NCBI RefSeq assembly: GCF_009497655.1
Contig: NZ_CP023317.1
Span: 1,021,501 to 1,085,500 of the forward strand
DNA: 64,000 nucleotides
DNA from: Priestia megaterium
Lineage (GTDB): Bacteria; Bacillota; Bacilli; Bacillales; Bacillaceae_H
Direction: 5' to 3'
The position numbers and the translations under genes are program-made. The number at the start of each line of letters is the position of its first letter. Positions within the stretch are counted from its first letter, which is position 1. Under the pieces are notes generated by a model. That model searched no databases. It saw only the letters and a list, made by a program, of their open reading frames with translations, and was not told where the DNA came from. This document shows, in pieces, positions 36,762 through 46,183 of the stretch.

Positions 36762-38168
36762 ATGAACGGACTGGATATGACGGTTATGTTTGTCTATTTT
36801 GGCGTATTGGTTGTAGCGGGTATTATTGGCTCGTTAAAAGCAAAGTCATCAGAAGATTTTATTTTAGCCGGAAGAAACTTAGGGATGTTTATGTATTTAG
36901 GATGTTTATCAGCCGTTATTTTAGGCGGAGCGTCAACGATTGGAACGGCTCAGCTTGGCTACGAGCACGGGCTGTCTGGCATTTGGTTTGTGACGATGAT
37001 TGGACTTGGAATCATTACGCTTGGCACGATTTTCATTAAGCGGATTTCGTCGTTGAAAGTGACCACTATCAGTGAGCTGCTAGGAAAAAGATATAACGCT
37101 CAAGCGCAAATTATCAGCGCGGTTGTTGCCGCTATTTATACACTCATGGTATCAGTCACTCAAGTGATTGGAATGGGAACAATCATTCATGCGTTGCTTG
37201 GATGGAACATGACGGCATCGATGTTAATTGGCGGTTCGATTGTTTTGTTCTATACGATTTTAGGCGGAATGTGGAGCGTAACGGTTACTGATATTATTCA
37301 ATTTGTTGTGATGACGGTAGCGATTTTTGGATTTATGCTTCCAATGAGCGTATCAGAAGCAGGAGGTTTCAAAGCCCTTACCGGAGATTTGCCATCATCT
37401 TATTTTGATTTTTCATCGATTGGATACGGTCAAATCTTTCAGTATTTCCTTCTATATACGCTTGGTATGGCAGTATCTCAAGATATTTGGCAGCGAGTAT
37501 TTACGGCGCGAACAGAAAAAATTGCGCGAAACGGCTCCATTTTTGCAGGGGTGTACAGCATTGCCTACGCGATTGCGGGAAGTGTAATTGGAATGTGTGC
37601 ATATTTGCTGCTGCCAAACGCAGAAAGCAGTCAAAGCATTTTTGCGACGCTTGCGATTCAAATTCTGCCTCAAGGGTTATTAGGTCTCGTACTAGCGGGC
37701 GTTTGTTCGGCGCTGATGTCAACTGCTTCAGGAACGCTGCTTGCGTCTTCTACGCTGATTAGTAACGATATCATTAAAAAAGTGTGGCTTAAAAATATTT
37801 CAGAGAAAAACTATTTAGTTTTAACCCGTGTGAATACACTTATTGTCGGCGTACTTGCTATTATTTTTGCTCTTTGGATTCAAGACGTGCTTGTTGCTTT
37901 AGACGTGGCGTATGCGATTTTATCAGGAGCGATTTTTGTTCCGTTTGTTGTGTCCCTGTTTTGGAAAGACATTCATCCAAAAGCAGGAGTTTCAGCGATT
38001 GTTGTTAGTACGCTAGTAGTACTTGGAGGTCTATTGATTGAAGGACTTTCTTCTACCACTCCAATTCTATACGGTATTTCAAGCAGCATCATCGTGATGG
38101 CTGGATTTGCGGTTATGGCTCGAAACAAAGAACTGTCTGATCAAGAAAAGGTTCAAGAAGATATGTGA
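36762..38168 (+). CDS. Sodium:solute symporter of the aminotransferase operon
   Basis: 468 residues from ATG 36762 behind AAGGAGG. An SSS-family transporter with about 13 membrane segments; SSEDFILAGRNLGMFMYLGC and GGASTIGTAQLGYEHGLSGI are typical of the first helices, and LVLAGVCSALMSTASGTLLA lines the second sodium site. It follows the aminotransferase after a 63-base gap without a terminator, so it likely imports the amino compound that the enzyme degrades. Ends before a clear terminator. Confidence 0.85.
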   Translation: MNGLDMTVMFVYFGVLVVAGIIGSLKAKSSEDFILAGRNLGMFMYLGCLSAVILGGASTIGTAQLGYEHGLSGIWFVTMIGLGIITLGTIFIKRISSLKVTTISELLGKRYNAQAQIISAVVAAIYTLMVSVTQVIGMGTIIHALLGWNMTASMLIGGSIVLFYTILGGMWSVTVTDIIQFVVMTVAIFGFMLPMSVSEAGGFKALTGDLPSSYFDFSSIGYGQIFQYFLLYTLGMAVSQDIWQRVFTARTEKIARNGSIFAGVYSIAYAIAGSVIGMCAYLLLPNAESSQSIFATLAIQILPQGLLGLVLAGVCSALMSTASGTLLASSTLISNDIIKKVWLKNISEKNYLVLTRVNTLIVGVLAIIFALWIQDVLVALDVAYAILSGAIFVPFVVSLFWKDIHPKAGVSAIVVSTLVVLGGLLIEGLSSTTPILYGISSSIIVMAGFAVMARNKELSDQEKVQEDM

Positions 38169-38177
38169 ATAAGGGGG

Positions 38178-38213
38178 TAAAAAGCTTCTCATAGTAAAGT
38201 GAGAAGCTTTTTA
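38178..38213 (+). terminator. Terminator of the sigma-54 operon
   Basis: AAAAAGCTTCTCA / TGAGAAGCTTTTT, perfect 13-base arms. Confidence 0.85.
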
Positions 38214-38298
38214 GCATTTTGTGTGCATAAGTATAGACAACAAACGGCAGAGAGGAGTACACTAGACGCTCAGATTATAGAGATAAGGAGATTGTCAA

Positions 38299-39636
38299 AT
38301 GAAAAGCAGAACGTCCGTAATGGTTAGTATTGTACTGGCAATGCTAGTGGCTTCGCTTGATTCAACGATTATGAATACGACGATGCCCGTTATTGCAAAA
38401 GAGCTTGGAAGATTCGATTTGTACGCGTGGTCGTTTGCTTCGTACATGATTGCAAGTACGATTTTATCTCCGGTAGCGGGAAGATTATCGGATTTATTTG
38501 GCCGCAAAAAAGTATTTGGGTTTGGAATTATTGCTTTTTTAATTGGTTCGATGCTTTGCGGCGTGGCAAATACGATGATTCAGCTTGTTCTTTTCCGTGC
38601 GGTTCAAGGAATAGGAGCCGGGTTTATGGTGGCCTTTCCCGCTATTATTGCCGGAGACTTATTTCCAGTTGAGAAGCGAGGGAAAATTCAGGCGCTCTTT
38701 ACAACGATGTGGGGATTATCAGCTGTGTTGGCTCCGCTTTTAGGCGCTTTTTTTGTGGATTATTTAACGTGGAGATGGATTTTCTTTATTAATTTACCGG
38801 TATGTATCGTTTCATTTCTTACGTTAATGCCGTATCAAGAAAGCTATGAGCCGAAAAGAGCAAAAGTCGATTACATCGGTGCTATATTGTTTGGAGCTGG
38901 CGTTACGTTACTGCTGCTTGTGACGGTAGTGGAACAAAACCGAGTTGTGTATGCAGTAGCGGGACTTATTTTATTGGTCATTTTTTATCTCCATGAACGA
39001 AAACATGCTTCTCCGATTGTACCGCTGTCCATGTTCCAAAACAAAACGCTGTCATGGATTAATATCAATGCGTTTATTGGAACGGTGGCTTTATTCGGAA
39101 CGTCAAGCTACATTCCGTTATTTTTACAGCGAGTGGCGCATTTGTCACTGTTTATGAGCGGAGTGGCGCTGTTAGGAACAGCGGTCGGATGGATGTCTGT
39201 GTCCGTGCCTGCGGGTAAATGGATTTTAAAACATGGCTACAGAAAGCTGTTGTTAATCGGGAATGTGCTGCTGGTTGGTTCGGGAACACTTCTAATGATG
39301 TTAAATGAAAGTCACGGCTTCTTTTATGTGTTTTGCGTCATGATTGTACAAGGACTGTCGTTTGGTCTGCTTTCTACGGTTGGAGTCATTGGTGTACAGC
39401 AATTAGTAGGAGGACATGAAAGAGGTATTTCAACGTCATTTTTTATGTTTTGCCGAAACATGGGAACAGCAATCGGCGTTACGATTATGGGTGCGTTGCT
39501 GACTTCAGGCGGAAGCTTTATGGCAGGCATTCATCACTTGTTTTTATTTGGCTTTGCCGGAAGCATCGTGGCGTTATTAACGTCGTTAAAGATTCAAAAC
39601 GATACGGAAACAAAGCACAATCGAGCTGCTAGTTGA
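38299..39636 (+). CDS. MFS multidrug-type exporter (DHA family)
   Basis: 445 residues with about twelve or more membrane segments. Drug:proton antiporter motifs are visible: LDSTIMNTTMPVIAKEL in helix 1, AGRLSDLFGRKKVF (motif A), LFRAVQGIGAGFMVAFPAI (motif B) and GLSAVLAPLLGAFFVD (motif C-like). Closest in style to Bmr3/EmrB-type exporters; the substrate is unknown. The start is preceded by AAGGAG at ten bases. Monocistronic. Confidence 0.85.
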   Translation: MKSRTSVMVSIVLAMLVASLDSTIMNTTMPVIAKELGRFDLYAWSFASYMIASTILSPVAGRLSDLFGRKKVFGFGIIAFLIGSMLCGVANTMIQLVLFRAVQGIGAGFMVAFPAIIAGDLFPVEKRGKIQALFTTMWGLSAVLAPLLGAFFVDYLTWRWIFFINLPVCIVSFLTLMPYQESYEPKRAKVDYIGAILFGAGVTLLLLVTVVEQNRVVYAVAGLILLVIFYLHERKHASPIVPLSMFQNKTLSWININAFIGTVALFGTSSYIPLFLQRVAHLSLFMSGVALLGTAVGWMSVSVPAGKWILKHGYRKLLLIGNVLLVGSGTLLMMLNESHGFFYVFCVMIVQGLSFGLLSTVGVIGVQQLVGGHERGISTSFFMFCRNMGTAIGVTIMGALLTSGGSFMAGIHHLFLFGFAGSIVALLTSLKIQNDTETKHNRAAS

Positions 39637-39955
39637 GGGAATTTATGCTAAATATGTTTATTTCATAAAAAAACGGGAAGAGACACAATAAGGTCATAGA
39701 ATTGCCTGAGAAATCGTAGGCATATTCTTCTTCTTCTTTCACTTACTACATGTGGGACGCCGGGTATCGGCGTCTTTTTTTGTGCTGTAAAGAAGCTGCT
39801 TATATTATCCATAAGTAATCTCGTTCAAATAATGGGACTTTCTACAAAAATAAGTCTTTAAATGGTAAGAAACATTAGGTATAATTTAGTGGTTATTTAG
39901 CATATTTTAGAAATGTTTGACTGAGTTTGTACGAAAAAGTGAAAGGGGATATTTC
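39637..39955 (+). other. Intergenic region with terminator and promoter-like elements
   Basis: A small stem TGCCT / AGGCA at about 39700-39723, then a strong terminator GACGCCG / CGGCGTC with seven T residues (39756-39782). Downstream, a TATAAT at about 39880 could be the -10 of the RND gene; its -35 is unclear. I see no recognised riboswitch. Confidence 0.5.
39756..39782 (+). terminator. Terminator
   Basis: GACGCCG, loop GGTAT, CGGCGTC, then T7. Confidence 0.85.
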
Positions 39956-42900
39956 ATGTCATGGCTCACCAAATGGTCGTTTAAAAACAAAGCGGCTATT
40001 ACCATTATGTCTATTTTAATTTTAGCTTTAGGAGTTATTAGTTATTTTACACTTCCGATGGAGTTCCTGCCGACCGCTGATCAGCCTCAAGTGTCAGTAG
40101 TAGTTATGGGGCAAGGAACGGATGCGGATTCTATGGAAAAACAAGTTACGTCACCAATTGAAGAAGCGGTAGCCGGTGTTAAAGGAAAAAGCAACGTGTA
40201 TTCGACAACGGGAGACGGCTATTCCAAAATCGATATTTCATTTGAATCCAAAACGGATATGAAAGAAGCAAAAACAAACGTTCAAGAAGCGCTGTCTTCG
40301 GTGCAGCTTCCAGCCAGCGTATCAAAGCCTAATGTTATTCAATTAAACACCTCTATGATTCCCATCGCAGATATTTCACTCACATTTAAAGAAGGATTAA
40401 CAAGAGACAATCTGGATCTTGCAGAGAAAAAACTGATCCCTAAATATAAAGACATTAAAGGCATTGCGAGTGTCCAAACATATGGAACAGCGGATTCCTA
40501 CGTGTCTATTAAAGTGGACAATAAAAAATTGTCACAAAAGAACGTAACGATTGATAAAGTCATCAGCGTGTTAGAAGGAAAAAACACGTCGCTTGCAGTT
40601 GGAGAAAAAGTCATTAATAACAAGTCGAGCAATATCAACGTAACTGGTAAAATTGATAGCTTGGACAAAGTGAAAAAGCTGCCGGTTGCACAGGGTGTAA
40701 CGCTAGGCGACCTTGCAAAAGTAGAGGTGAAAAAGCCTGAAGGCGTCGTGACGCATATTAACGGAAAAGATGCACTTTTACTTATTGTGACAAAAGACAG
40801 TCACTCAAACGCCGTTAGCATTACAAAAGAAGTAAAAAAACTGTCTCAGCAAATTAGCAAAGACTATAACAATGTGGACGCTTCTGTATTTTTTGCAACG
40901 GGAGACAGCGTACAAAACTCTGTTCATTCAATGATGAAAGAAGTGTTGCTCGGTGCACTTTTTGCGACTATTGTCATCATGCTGTTTTTACGCAGCGTTC
41001 GCTCTACGTTTATCACAATTGTATCCATTCCTTTATCGCTTTGCTTTACGCTTTTCTTATTATCCAAATCAGGCGTCACGCTTAATATTTTAACGCTTGG
41101 AGGAGTAGCGGTAGCGATTGGTAGGTTGGTAGATGATAGTATCGTTGTCATTGAAAACATCTTTCGGAAAATGCAAAAAGAAGAGTTTTCGCTTGGACTG
41201 ATTATTGATGCGACAAAAGAAGTAGGCTCTGCTATTACTGCTTCTACGCTAACGACAGTAGCTGTCTTTTTACCAATCGGCCTTGTAAACGGAGGACTTC
41301 AGGACTTTATGCTTCCGTTTGCTCTAACGCTGACGTATTCGCTGCTGTCTTCATTAATTGTGGCGCTTACCGTTGTACCGTTAATGGGCGCGGGATTATT
41401 AAAAAATGAAAAACTTCGCAAGCACAAGCAGCCGGTTCGTTTTACAAAAGTCATTACATGGTCGCTTAATCATAAATGGGTTGTACTGCTGCTTTCGCTG
41501 CTTTTATTTGTCGGATCTATTGGCGCGTACACAATGATGCCTAAAGGAGCGGTTGATAACTCTTCGTCTGACTTTGTAGGCACAACGTTAAGCTATCCAA
41601 ATAACACGCCAATTAAAACCGTAGAAGAAAAATCACTGCAGCTTGAACGCTATATTTTAGCTCAAAAAGAAGTAAAAGAGGTATACATGCAGCTAGGTAA
41701 TACGGACGAAGGAGCCAAGTGGGGAGACGTTGGTTCACCTACTGAAGCTACGTATACGATTATCGTAAAAGACAGTGGAAACACGGATTCGCTAATGAAA
41801 CGAATCCAAAATCAAAAGAAACTCTATGATGGAGGGGATCTTAGCGTAAGTGCTGCTTCACTAATGGGAGCTTCCACTACTTCCATTACCGTTGATGTAA
41901 TTGGAAACGACATGAACAAGTTAGAAAAGACGGCAAGCAGCATTAAGAAAGAAATCAGCGATATAAAAGGAGTAGATAAAGTTTCTACGAACCAAGACGA
42001 AAAGAAAACCATTTACTCTTTAGACGTAGATCCAACAAAAGCAAACACGCAGCAAGTAGCGCAGCAGCTTGGCGTTATGCTGAATAAAACGCCGATTGGA
42101 GCGGTAGATTTAGAAGGCAAGCAAGCAAACGTATTTCTTGAATCTGTCTTAAATCCAACGTCACCAAAAGAGTTAAAAGATATTTCTATTATGACAGAGA
42201 CAGGACCGTCACCTGTTTCAAAAGTGGCTTCGCTAACGCAAGCTGAAAAGCCAACAAATCAGTTTCATAAAAATGGAGACCCGTATATTCAAATAACAGC
42301 AGATGTCAATCCAGAAAAGCTTTCAGAGATTAATAAAAACATCCAAACAACAATTTTTGGAGACGGTAATAATAAAGGACTCTCCATTTCAAAAGATGTT
42401 GACGTTGTAATTGGAGGAGCAAGCACTCAGCAAGGAGAAGATTTCTCTGACTTGTTCATTACGATGCTCGTTTCGATTGGTATTGTGTTCTTAATTATGG
42501 TCATCACGTTTAAAACAATCCGTACGCCGTTTGCAATTTTATTTTCACTTCCGCTTGCTGCCATCGGTGCCGTTTTAGGATTATTAATCAGCCGTATTCC
42601 AGTAGACGTAACGGCTTTACTTGGAGCACTGATGCTGATTGGTATTGTTGTAACCAACGCCATTGTACTATTAGACCGCGTGAAGCAAAATGAAAAGAAA
42701 ATGATTATGCGCGATGCCATTGTAGAAGCAGCCGCTACGCGTATGCGTCCAATTGTCATGACGTCTGCTGCTACGATTTGTGCAATGCTGCCGCTGTTAT
42801 TTAAACAAAGCGAAAGCGGAAGCCTCGTTTCTCAAAGTCTTGCAGTCGTTGTAATTGGAGGATTGGCCGTTGCGACTCTTCTTACGCTTGTAGTCATTCC

Positions 42901-42985
42901 AGTTGTATATGAACTGCTTCACTTCAGAAAATCGAAAAAACAAAGAATACAGCAAAAACAGCAGGAAGACGTAACGCCGCTATAA
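39956..42985 (+). CDS. swrC: RND-family efflux transporter (SwrC/YerP-like)
   Basis: 1009 residues from ATG 39956 behind AAAGGGG. Two-fold AcrB-like architecture: one helix, a large extracellular loop, a six-helix bundle, and the same again. The proton-relay aspartates are in helix 4, VAIGRLVDDSIVVIENIF. The second half repeats the layout (LLGALMLIGIVVTNAIVLLD). Gram-positive bacteria usually have one or few such proteins; B. subtilis SwrC exports surfactin and affects swarming. No membrane-fusion or outer-membrane partner is adjacent, as expected here. The lipopeptide role is inferred from the homologue. Confidence 0.85.
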   Translation: MSWLTKWSFKNKAAITIMSILILALGVISYFTLPMEFLPTADQPQVSVVVMGQGTDADSMEKQVTSPIEEAVAGVKGKSNVYSTTGDGYSKIDISFESKTDMKEAKTNVQEALSSVQLPASVSKPNVIQLNTSMIPIADISLTFKEGLTRDNLDLAEKKLIPKYKDIKGIASVQTYGTADSYVSIKVDNKKLSQKNVTIDKVISVLEGKNTSLAVGEKVINNKSSNINVTGKIDSLDKVKKLPVAQGVTLGDLAKVEVKKPEGVVTHINGKDALLLIVTKDSHSNAVSITKEVKKLSQQISKDYNNVDASVFFATGDSVQNSVHSMMKEVLLGALFATIVIMLFLRSVRSTFITIVSIPLSLCFTLFLLSKSGVTLNILTLGGVAVAIGRLVDDSIVVIENIFRKMQKEEFSLGLIIDATKEVGSAITASTLTTVAVFLPIGLVNGGLQDFMLPFALTLTYSLLSSLIVALTVVPLMGAGLLKNEKLRKHKQPVRFTKVITWSLNHKWVVLLLSLLLFVGSIGAYTMMPKGAVDNSSSDFVGTTLSYPNNTPIKTVEEKSLQLERYILAQKEVKEVYMQLGNTDEGAKWGDVGSPTEATYTIIVKDSGNTDSLMKRIQNQKKLYDGGDLSVSAASLMGASTTSITVDVIGNDMNKLEKTASSIKKEISDIKGVDKVSTNQDEKKTIYSLDVDPTKANTQQVAQQLGVMLNKTPIGAVDLEGKQANVFLESVLNPTSPKELKDISIMTETGPSPVSKVASLTQAEKPTNQFHKNGDPYIQITADVNPEKLSEINKNIQTTIFGDGNNKGLSISKDVDVVIGGASTQQGEDFSDLFITMLVSIGIVFLIMVITFKTIRTPFAILFSLPLAAIGAVLGLLISRIPVDVTALLGALMLIGIVVTNAIVLLDRVKQNEKKMIMRDAIVEAAATRMRPIVMTSAATICAMLPLLFKQSESGSLVSQSLAVVVIGGLAVATLLTLVVIPVVYELLHFRKSKKQRIQQKQQEDVTPL

Positions 42986-42989
42986 TGTT

Positions 42990-43136
42990 TAAAAGGGGCT
43001 AGGCCACAAGTATGTTAGGTGAAAAAAATCCGAACGATAAATCGTTCGGATTCTTTTATTGGTAGAATGAACGTAGGTTTCATGTCTGTAGTTGCTTCTA
43101 GCTAGGGTTGATTTGGTTACGCCCCAGCCTCTTTTT
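42990..43136 (+). repeat. Structured intergenic repeat, copy 6 (core deleted)
   Basis: Has the outer parts only: AAGGGGCTAGGCCACAAG at the left, the hairpin ATCCGAACGA / TCGTTCGGAT with a T-rich run at 43028-43058, the TTGCTTCTAGC junction, a bit of GTTGATT, then directly TTACGCCCCAGCCTCTTTTT. The GC-rich core is missing, so this is a deletion derivative that still works as a terminator for the RND gene. Confidence 0.75.
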
Positions 43137-43193
43137 TATGAAACCTTTTGTCTAGTCAAACGTATAGTTAGATAAAGAAATGGAGGGCATAAT

Positions 43194-43367
43194 ATGTTTG
43201 AAATAAAAGGGCGATGTTACGTTTGTCAGAAAGAAATTCAGCCGAATGAAGAAGTGTGGATGCGAATGAAGTATCCGAGTAGAAGAGGAATGACCGAAAT
43301 CAAAGCTTTTTTACATCAAGAAGCGCAGTTTGTATGCATGGACTGCTTTGAAAAAACAAAAAAATGA
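43194..43367 (+). CDS. Small two-CxxC (zinc-finger-like) protein
   Basis: 57 residues, MFEIKGRCYVCQKEIQPNEE.. It has CYVC near the start and CMDC near the end, a spacing fit for one zinc-binding treble-clef or ribbon fold. GGAGG lies seven bases before the ATG. The protein is too short for the usual length cut-offs but has a clear ribosome-binding site and coding character. Function unknown. Confidence 0.65.
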   Translation: MFEIKGRCYVCQKEIQPNEEVWMRMKYPSRRGMTEIKAFLHQEAQFVCMDCFEKTKK

Positions 43368-43393
43368 GTCAAAGCCGTACTCTTTTCAACATA

Positions 43394-43440
43394 TTGACAT
43401 AGTATACTTTATAGTTTAATATTTAGATAATTATCTAAAT
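43394..43440 (+). promoter_or_regulatory. sdpRI promoter and operator
   Basis: -35 TTGACA (43394-43399), 17-base spacer, -10 TAATAT (43417-43422). Overlapping the -10 is a perfect 20-base palindrome, ATTTAGATAATTATCTAAAT (43421-43440), a strong candidate site for autorepression by the ArsR-type SdpR encoded next. Confidence 0.8.
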
Positions 43441-43468
43441 ACTTAAATGTGATGGAGATGAACTTTAA

Positions 43469-43732
43469 TTGAATGAAACGTTTAAAGCTTTAGCGGATCC
43501 TACTCGCAGGAAGATTTTAGAGCTGCTAAAAGAGAGGGACTTAACCGCAGGAGAAATTTCCGAGTATTTTAATATGACCAAACCAAGCATCTCAAATCAT
43601 TTAAAAATCTTGAAGCAAGCGGACCTCGTTCAAGATGAAAAAAGAGGGCAGTTTGTGATTTATTCATTAAATACAACCGTTTTTCAAGATTTAATCGGCT
43701 GGTTTTTCAGCTTTCAGAAAGGAGAGAGTTAA
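43469..43732 (+). CDS. sdpR: ArsR-family autorepressor SdpR
   Basis: 87 residues from TTG 43469, after GGAGATG; an overlapping ATG at 43473 is out of frame. Winged-helix protein: ALADPTRRKILELLKERDLT, recognition helix MTKPSISNHLKILKQADLV, then GQFVIYSLNTTVFQDLIGW. This matches B. subtilis SdpR, which represses sdpRI until SdpI captures it at the membrane on toxin binding. No metal-binding cysteines are present, consistent with a non-metal ArsR protein. The sdpI gene starts immediately after the stop. Confidence 0.9.
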   Translation: MNETFKALADPTRRKILELLKERDLTAGEISEYFNMTKPSISNHLKILKQADLVQDEKRGQFVIYSLNTTVFQDLIGWFFSFQKGES

Positions 43733-44371
43733 ATGAAAAAACACGTATTTCCTTTAAGTATTACTCTTTTAACACTGGTTGCATGGATAATTGCACTGCC
43801 GCATCTTCCAGCTACGATGCCCATTCACTGGGGAGCAAATGGAGAAGCAGACGGATTTGCAACGAAGATAAACGCAATGATCTTAACAGTAGGCATCATG
43901 GTACTTATTTATTTTGTCATCGCCTTTGTTCCGCGAATTGACCCGCGTAAAGAAAATTATAAGTACTTTTCAAAAACGTATAATATCCTGTTAAACGCTG
44001 TACTGCTATTATTCTTTTTTGTAAATATGAGCACTATTTTACAGGGGCTTGGCTATAACGTGCCGATGTCGTACATTGCTCCGATTATGGCTGGACTCGT
44101 TTTTATCATTATCGGAAACTACTTGCAGCGCGTACGCTCTAACTATTTTATGGGGATTCGTACACCGTGGACATTGAGCAATGAAAACGTATGGAAAAAG
44201 ACGCATCGTTTATCTGGAAAGATCTTTTTTATCGGCGGACTGCTGATTCTTATTAGCGCTTTTTTACCTGATGGATACAAGTCCGTTATCATGTGGGGGA
44301 GTATCGTTCTGTGCGTGGCGATTCCTTATCTGTATTCGTACTTGGCGTATAAAAAAGAAATGAATATGTAA
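43733..44371 (+). CDS. sdpI: SdpI-family membrane immunity/signalling protein
   Basis: 212 residues with six membrane segments. The family marks are LPATMPIHWGANGEADGFA after the first helix and YFMGIRTPWTLSNENVWKKT in the second half. In B. subtilis SdpI protects against the SDP killing peptide and sequesters SdpR. The toxin operon sdpABC is absent from this window, so this may be orphan immunity or a more general stress-response pair. Directly abuts sdpR. Confidence 0.9.
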   Translation: MKKHVFPLSITLLTLVAWIIALPHLPATMPIHWGANGEADGFATKINAMILTVGIMVLIYFVIAFVPRIDPRKENYKYFSKTYNILLNAVLLLFFFVNMSTILQGLGYNVPMSYIAPIMAGLVFIIIGNYLQRVRSNYFMGIRTPWTLSNENVWKKTHRLSGKIFFIGGLLILISAFLPDGYKSVIMWGSIVLCVAIPYLYSYLAYKKEMNM

Positions 44372-44382
44372 GCATACCAAAA

Positions 44383-44409
44383 AATCCGGTGAACACACCG
44401 GATTTTTTT
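44383..44409 (+). terminator. sdpRI terminator
   Basis: AATCCGGTG, loop AACA, CACCGGATT, then T7. Confidence 0.85.
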
Positions 44410-44520
44410 ATGGATAACATATCAGCCGTAACGCCACCGTTCGTGTCACGCCGGCTGATGAGAATAAATACAGCATAAAGTATGAAACGCGTTTCAGGTC
44501 AAGAGCTGCTATGAAAAAAC

Positions 44521-45513
44521 TTACATTTGCTTACGATCGCTTGCTTGAGGCGGCTTTTCAATCCAGCCGTTTTTAATCATCACTTCGCTGCATCGCCCCG
44601 CTACTTTTAAGTCCCGTAAAATACACGCTTCACAGTGCCCGACAATATCAAGCCTCATGCTGGTAGTCATTGCCGTTGCGTAATAGGTAATGGCTACTTT
44701 AAACATCGCTCCTGCGTGAAACGTCATCAGCTTTTCTGAAAATGGCGCGTGCGTAGACGTTGTGATTTCATTATCCAAAAGCGGAGGTGTATGAAGGTTT
44801 TCCTCGTGCATGATGGAAGAATAAAGCTCGATATGCTTATGCGCCACATCAAGCCCCGTCTCCATGACTTTCCGCACGTCTTTTCGTTTGCTCACTTGTT
44901 TAAAGGCAATTAAAAGCGCTTTGGTTGCCATGCTTTTTCGTAAATTAAAATAAATATTTCCGGCTTCCGTTGCGTTTAAAAGGCGCTGCTTTCCTACAAA
45001 ATCAAGAGCGTAAGTCAAATCTGTGATCGGCTCTTGTTGTTTCGGATTTAAAAAATAAGGAGCCGGCACATAAAGATTTTTTGCTAAAAGCAGGTCGAGA
45101 GACCGATTATATACTTCCATCACGTCCAAATTACACTGATGATAATAATCTCGAAGATCTCGGCGAACGGACACGCTAAATGAAATGCCGTATCCTGCCA
45201 AGCCGTGAATCGTCATGTCATGAAGATATTTCAGCCAAAACGAGTCTGTAAAAAGCGGAGGTGCGTGCAAGTCCACATCTTCATCTGTAAATCCTTTTGG
45301 CAACGGAAAATGCTCGGCATGAAAAATGGCAGTCAGCAGCTCAATATGCTTTTTTGATAGCTCTAGCGAAAAGGCAAACAGCGCCCGAATCTCTGCATCC
45401 GTGACCGTTGCAAGAACGTGTTTTGCTACACAAACCGCCAGCGTATCCTGCTGATACTGCGCGCATAGACTCGTTATCTCCGGCGAAGTCAAACGCTTGC
45501 TTTCTGCGTTCAA
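44521..45513 (-). CDS. DUF3231 protein (tandem helical-bundle domains)
   Basis: 330 residues made of two similar halves of about 165 residues: each has a KKHIELLTAIFHAEHFPLP- or HKHIELYSSIMHEENLHTPP-like motif followed by PLF or PLL and a segment of hydrophobic helices. This duplicated pattern is the DUF3231 family of Bacillales, predicted ferritin-like or coat-protein-like bundles, often sporulation-linked. No biochemical function is established. Ribosome-binding site AGGAGG. Monocistronic, convergent with sdpRI. Confidence 0.78.
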   Translation of the reverse strand: MNAESKRLTSPEITSLCAQYQQDTLAVCVAKHVLATVTDAEIRALFAFSLELSKKHIELLTAIFHAEHFPLPKGFTDEDVDLHAPPLFTDSFWLKYLHDMTIHGLAGYGISFSVSVRRDLRDYYHQCNLDVMEVYNRSLDLLLAKNLYVPAPYFLNPKQQEPITDLTYALDFVGKQRLLNATEAGNIYFNLRKSMATKALLIAFKQVSKRKDVRKVMETGLDVAHKHIELYSSIMHEENLHTPPLLDNEITTSTHAPFSEKLMTFHAGAMFKVAITYYATAMTTSMRLDIVGHCEACILRDLKVAGRCSEVMIKNGWIEKPPQASDRKQM

Positions 45514-45627
45514 TAGGCTTTCCTCCTATCTATAAAAATGGTACGTATTTATAAAAAACAGATAAGCATAGTGTGGACAAGGGTGTGTTAAATTATTCCA
45601 TGAGTAAAGAAGGATAAAAATAGAAAA

Positions 45628-45660
45628 AAGACCTGCCCGGCAAAAAGCAGATCTTTATGT
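45628..45660 (-). terminator. Terminator of the cupin gene
   Basis: On the minus strand AAAGATCTGC pairs with GCAGGTCTTT and is followed by TTTCTATTTTT. Confidence 0.65.
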
Positions 45661-45667
45661 AAAGCGT

Positions 45668-46183
45668 TTATTTTTTATTGAATGCTTTTTCAATTTCAGG
45701 GTAGGTAATGCCGTATTTTTTAGAGACGGTAACTAAACTCATAATTTCTTCTTCAGCAGGCGGTCCCACTTGCGGCAGAGGAGCATTTTCAGGAACGGAA
45801 GTACCGAGTTCTTTAACGAATGAATCAAAGCCTGCTGGAGAAGCAGTAAGGATAAATTCTGTTTCTTCTGGTCCGGTCACAAAGCGATGCTGAATACCTC
45901 GAGGAGCAAAAACATAATCGCCCGCTGTTGCTTCAATTATTTCTTCTCCTATGTAGAAAATCATGGAGCCGCGCTTTACGTAAAACGTTTCGTCCTCATG
46001 TTCGTGAAGGTGAAGCGGGGGACCTTGGTTTGCTGGTTTCACTACGTGTGCTACGGCGTAAGCTCCGTTTGTGTCTTCACCTGATACAAGAAGCGTTACT
46101 TTTTCATCAAGAAAATGAAATGTGTTTTGATCGTGCGGCGTACGGTGAAAAGCATTTGTTAGCTGATTATGAGTTGTTGTCAT
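45668..46183 (-). CDS. Cupin-domain protein
   Basis: 171 residues with one conserved cupin barrel. Metal-binding motif 1 is GPPLHLHEHEDETFYVKRG (two His plus Glu), motif 2 is PRGIQHRFVTG. The layout resembles quercetin-dioxygenase-like cupins of Bacillus, but such proteins have varied activities and the substrate cannot be called. The start has AAGGAG just upstream. Monocistronic. Confidence 0.8.
   Translation of the reverse strand: MTTTHNQLTNAFHRTPHDQNTFHFLDEKVTLLVSGEDTNGAYAVAHVVKPANQGPPLHLHEHEDETFYVKRGSMIFYIGEEIIEATAGDYVFAPRGIQHRFVTGPEETEFILTASPAGFDSFVKELGTSVPENAPLPQVGPPAEEEIMSLVTVSKKYGITYPEIEKAFNKK

Noticed and set aside
39660-39782. Riboswitch upstream of the RND transporter
   Set aside because: The small stem and terminator fit no aptamer I know, and the terminator can be explained as the end of the MFS gene.
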